Shown: in pieces, positions 61,997-64,000 of the stretch | Layout of the letters: every line of letters begins with the position of its first letter | How positions within the stretch are numbered: the first letter of the stretch is position 1 | NCBI GenBank assembly: GCA_017503735.1 | Contig: JAFVSN010000039.1 | Span: 24,079 to 88,078, forward strand | DNA length: 64,000 nucleotides | Reading direction: 5' to 3' | Source: Lachnospiraceae bacterium | GTDB lineage: Bacteria > Bacillota > Clostridia > Lachnospirales > Lachnospiraceae | The notes under the pieces: generated by a model | Told to the model about the DNA's origin: nothing | The model's input: the letters and a program-made list of their open reading frames with translations, nothing else | Databases searched by the model: none | Program-made: the position numbers and the translations under genes

Positions 61997-62413
61997 CTAT
62001 TCTTTGTACACATACACTATATCATCATCTGCCTTACTAATTCCTCCGGCCTTCTCGTAGCACCTACAAGCAGACAAATTACTCTTATTCGTTATCAAAA
62101 ACAGTTTCCCGCAACCTATGCACTTTGTATGTGTAACAATATATTTCATCAACCCTGTTCCGTAACCATGTCTCTGATAACCTTCCATGATATCATTCGC
62201 ATGAAGATAAAAATCGCTTCTTCCGTCCGGCTTGAATAACACATAGCCATACGCAAAACCGACGATTGCATCCTTTTCTTTCGCCACATAACCAAAGGCG
62301 TTTTTCTCTCCCAAAAACTCCTCAAGATAAGCCTCGTCATATTTTGTATTTTCATCATCCACAAAATATTTCATCAATTGAATATCCTGCTTTTCGAACA
62401 ATTTGTATTCCAT
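61997..62413 (-). CDS. GNAT-family N-acetyltransferase
   Basis: 138-aa acetyltransferase with motif A around MEGYQRHGYGTGLMKYIVTH and motif B near LFLITNKSNLSACRCYEKAG. The layout resembles AAC(3)-I/AacC-type GNATs, but substrate or resistance activity cannot be claimed. AAGGGGG precedes the ATG. Confidence 0.85.
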   Translation of the reverse strand: MEYKLFEKQDIQLMKYFVDDENTKYDEAYLEEFLGEKNAFGYVAKEKDAIVGFAYGYVLFKPDGRSDFYLHANDIMEGYQRHGYGTGLMKYIVTHTKCIGCGKLFLITNKSNLSACRCYEKAGGISKADDDIVYVYKE

Positions 62414-62469
62414 AAAATCCCCCTTAATTCAAATCGGCTAATCACTACAATTGGAATCTGTATAAAGAA

Positions 62470-62952
62470 CTAAATATGTCGTTCTGTTAATACTTGAAAT
62501 TCTGGCCTAGTAACAAAGGAGGCGTAAGTAACTTTTCCATCAAAGTTTAACATTTTTTCAAAACGATAACGTAGAACAGGAGAACTTATGTAATCCAACA
62601 CCTTTTCCTTAGGCACCCAGATGACTTCGCTCGATTCTTCAGATGTACAACATTCCCCCCTTTCATACTCACAGATAAAATCAAATATAACCTTCGTAGG
62701 AACAGGTGTAACACCATCATAAAATGTATATTTCCCTACATTAGAGTACACCCCACAAAGGCATTTTATCTTGGCCTTAATACCGCTTTCCTCCATAATT
62801 TCTCGTAAAACACCTGCTTCCAAATCTTCTCCCTCTTCAATCTGACCGCCTGTAGCATCATAACCACGATTAAGAGTTTTAATGATTAAGATGTTCCCTT
62901 TTGCGTCAAAAACATAACCCGCAGCGGCAACGATGTGTGTAGGAAACCCCAT
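62470..62952 (-). CDS. Nudix hydrolase
   Basis: 160-aa pyrophosphatase with Nudix box GGQIEEGEDLEAGVLREIME followed by ESGI. ATG 62952 was chosen because AAGGAGG lies 8 nt before it. Its 3' end is duplicated as a frameshifted relic at 14732-14806, showing that a paralogue once existed there. Substrate unknown. Confidence 0.9.
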   Translation of the reverse strand: MGFPTHIVAAAGYVFDAKGNILIIKTLNRGYDATGGQIEEGEDLEAGVLREIMEESGIKAKIKCLCGVYSNVGKYTFYDGVTPVPTKVIFDFICEYERGECCTSEESSEVIWVPKEKVLDYISSPVLRYRFEKMLNFDGKVTYASFVTRPEFQVLTERHI

Positions 62953-62986
62953 AATAAATACCTCCTTCATCTGTATAAATTCTAAT

Positions 62987-63409
62987 CTACCTCTCTGTTT
63001 GCTCAGTCATAATTCCCCAGCGTATTCCAAACTTATCAACAAAAACAACACGACAAGAACTATACGGAGTAGCTTCCATCTGGTATATCGTTTTACTTCC
63101 TTCTTTCATAACTTCATATGCCCTCTGTACTTCTTCTTTTGTGTCATACATGATGGTAAGGAAGTTGGAATAACAAACCGAAAACTCAATATCTGCATGG
63201 TCACTCATGATTATTCTTTGGTCGCCTAATACCAACTCTGCATGATAAATATAATCTTTTTGTTCTTCGTTAAGAAGTGGCATATATGCCGGGTCGTTGG
63301 CATCCCGATAGGTTACCAAACAAGTTATTTTACCGTTGAATGCCTTTTCATACATTTGAATTGCTTCTCGACAAGTTCCTCCAAAATTAAGAGTAGGCGT
63401 AATCTGCAT
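62987..63409 (-). CDS. VOC-family (PhnB-like) protein
   Basis: 140-aa vicinal-oxygen-chelate fold protein. ITPTLNFGGTCREAIQMYEK at the start and YHAELVLGDQRIIMSDHA, then VVFVDKFGIRWGIM, match the PhnB/YjdN subfamily. These are usually small dimeric enzymes or binding proteins of unknown substrate. It runs in the same direction as the HhH gene 30 bp upstream. Confidence 0.85.
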   Translation of the reverse strand: MQITPTLNFGGTCREAIQMYEKAFNGKITCLVTYRDANDPAYMPLLNEEQKDYIYHAELVLGDQRIIMSDHADIEFSVCYSNFLTIMYDTKEEVQRAYEVMKEGSKTIYQMEATPYSSCRVVFVDKFGIRWGIMTEQTER

Positions 63410-63439
63410 ATCTATAATCCTCCGCTATATTCCAATTTA

Positions 63440-63970
63440 TCATCCTATCAAAATATCCGTAAATGCCCTTGCAACTGCTATGTGGGTCTTAACTTCCTTC
63501 ATCAACGGGACCTTTAAACTCAGATTTTCTTCCTTTATTACGCACTCTGTCTTTTCAATGATTTCTTGCGGTGTGGACCGTGCAATATCCGCCAAGGAGC
63601 GAAACCCAGCCTTAAAATAAAGCATCGCTCTCGTGCTCTTTACCCCAGGCAAATGATACAGTTCTCGAAAAGATTGTATTTCTTCCTCTTCTTCACATAC
63701 AGTCGTAATCTCTTTTAATTTCACCGGTTTTATATCGTACAAAACCAGAAACGCTCTAAAAAGACACACCATTTCAATATCCGGTAACCCCGCTTCCAAT
63801 AACGACTCATCGGATAATTTCATGCAATCGGATTTTGTATGGCATCCCATTTTATTCAGATTTTCTACGAGAATGTCTTTGTATGGAATTAAAGAATAAT
63901 ATCTTGTCAAAATACAATCCTCATTCAATAGGACTTTTATTGCCTCTGTCTTATAATCCGTATTCAACAT
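63440..63970 (-). CDS. Helix-hairpin-helix (DUF4332-like) protein
   Basis: 176-aa helical protein. The C-terminal half contains ELYHLPGVKSTRAMLYFKAG and FRSLADIARSTPQEIIEKTE, the tandem HhH pattern of DUF4332-type proteins. Such domains bind DNA non-specifically or act as protein scaffolds. GGAGG precedes the ATG. The gene is complete. Confidence 0.75.
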   Translation of the reverse strand: MLNTDYKTEAIKVLLNEDCILTRYYSLIPYKDILVENLNKMGCHTKSDCMKLSDESLLEAGLPDIEMVCLFRAFLVLYDIKPVKLKEITTVCEEEEEIQSFRELYHLPGVKSTRAMLYFKAGFRSLADIARSTPQEIIEKTECVIKEENLSLKVPLMKEVKTHIAVARAFTDILIG

Positions 63971-64000
63971 AACACCTCCGGCAGAAAAATACCAATTTAC

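Overview
The window looks like a chromosomal segment of a Gram-positive, motile anaerobe of the Lachnospiraceae type (class Clostridia). The grounds are the gene content (comEA/comEC competence locus with a GerMN lipoprotein, CD3324-type regulator, flagellin, GGDEF protein with a sugar-receptor-like sensor, GH36 and GH43 glycosidases), strong AGGAGG ribosome sites, sigma-A-type TTGACA/TATAAT promoters and a T-box. No rRNA, phage structural genes or CRISPR-Cas genes are visible. Almost everything is on the minus strand; only two genes (28309-29184 and 61645-61893) are on the plus strand.

Layout. 0-3 kb: XRE regulator, S51 peptidase, APH-fold kinase. 3-11.3 kb: a defence-island-like run under a good promoter: two small proteins (one a zinc ribbon), a DUF6602-like PD-(D/E)XK protein, a seven-zinc-ribbon endonuclease-like protein, a GmrSD/DUF262-DUF1524 protein, a class III cyclase-fold protein, an unknown protein and an Abi-alpha (DUF4393) protein. 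11.4-16.6 kb: tRNA-Ser(CGA), holA, YolD-like protein and Y-family polymerase, a phosphatase, HIT and Nudix genes. 16.7-21 kb: two arrays of phased inverted repeats surrounding a tautomerase gene, an orphan trpB behind a tryptophan T-box, and a nuclease-like gene. 21-27.5 kb: comEA, response regulator, histidine kinase, GerMN lipoprotein, comEC. 27.6-34.4 kb: small membrane proteins, a cluster of structured elements including a MITE, and a heterodimeric ABC exporter. 34.6-40.5 kb: GGDEF sensor, short flagellin, PfkB kinase, chemotaxis receptor, TetR. 40.6-50.8 kb: phosphatase, flavin oxidoreductase, acyltransferase-like protein, GH43, AMP ligase, patatin, GH36, DAHP synthase. 51-56.4 kb: two XRE systems, one with a MacB-like ABC transporter. 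57-64 kb: an AlbA_2 operon behind a double operator, and many single small enzymes (S51, GNAT, Nudix, VOC, HhH).

The most unusual material is non-coding. (1) Two tandem arrays of roughly 36-38 bp inverted-repeat units (TACCATGA...TCATGGTA, and TACCAA...TTGGT) have near-constant pitches of about 63 and 53 bp, close to whole helical turns. (2) A dispersed element occurs in two full copies and one fragment, with covarying helices; one copy lies between the trp T-box and trpB. (3) A 192-bp MITE with 32-bp terminal inverted repeats and an 8-bp target duplication. (4) A promoter built inside a terminator hairpin. (5) Precisely spaced operators before the AlbA_2 operon and the tetR gene. Several gene remnants (14.7, 56.8 and 61.3 kb among others) show that the region is actively decaying and recombining.
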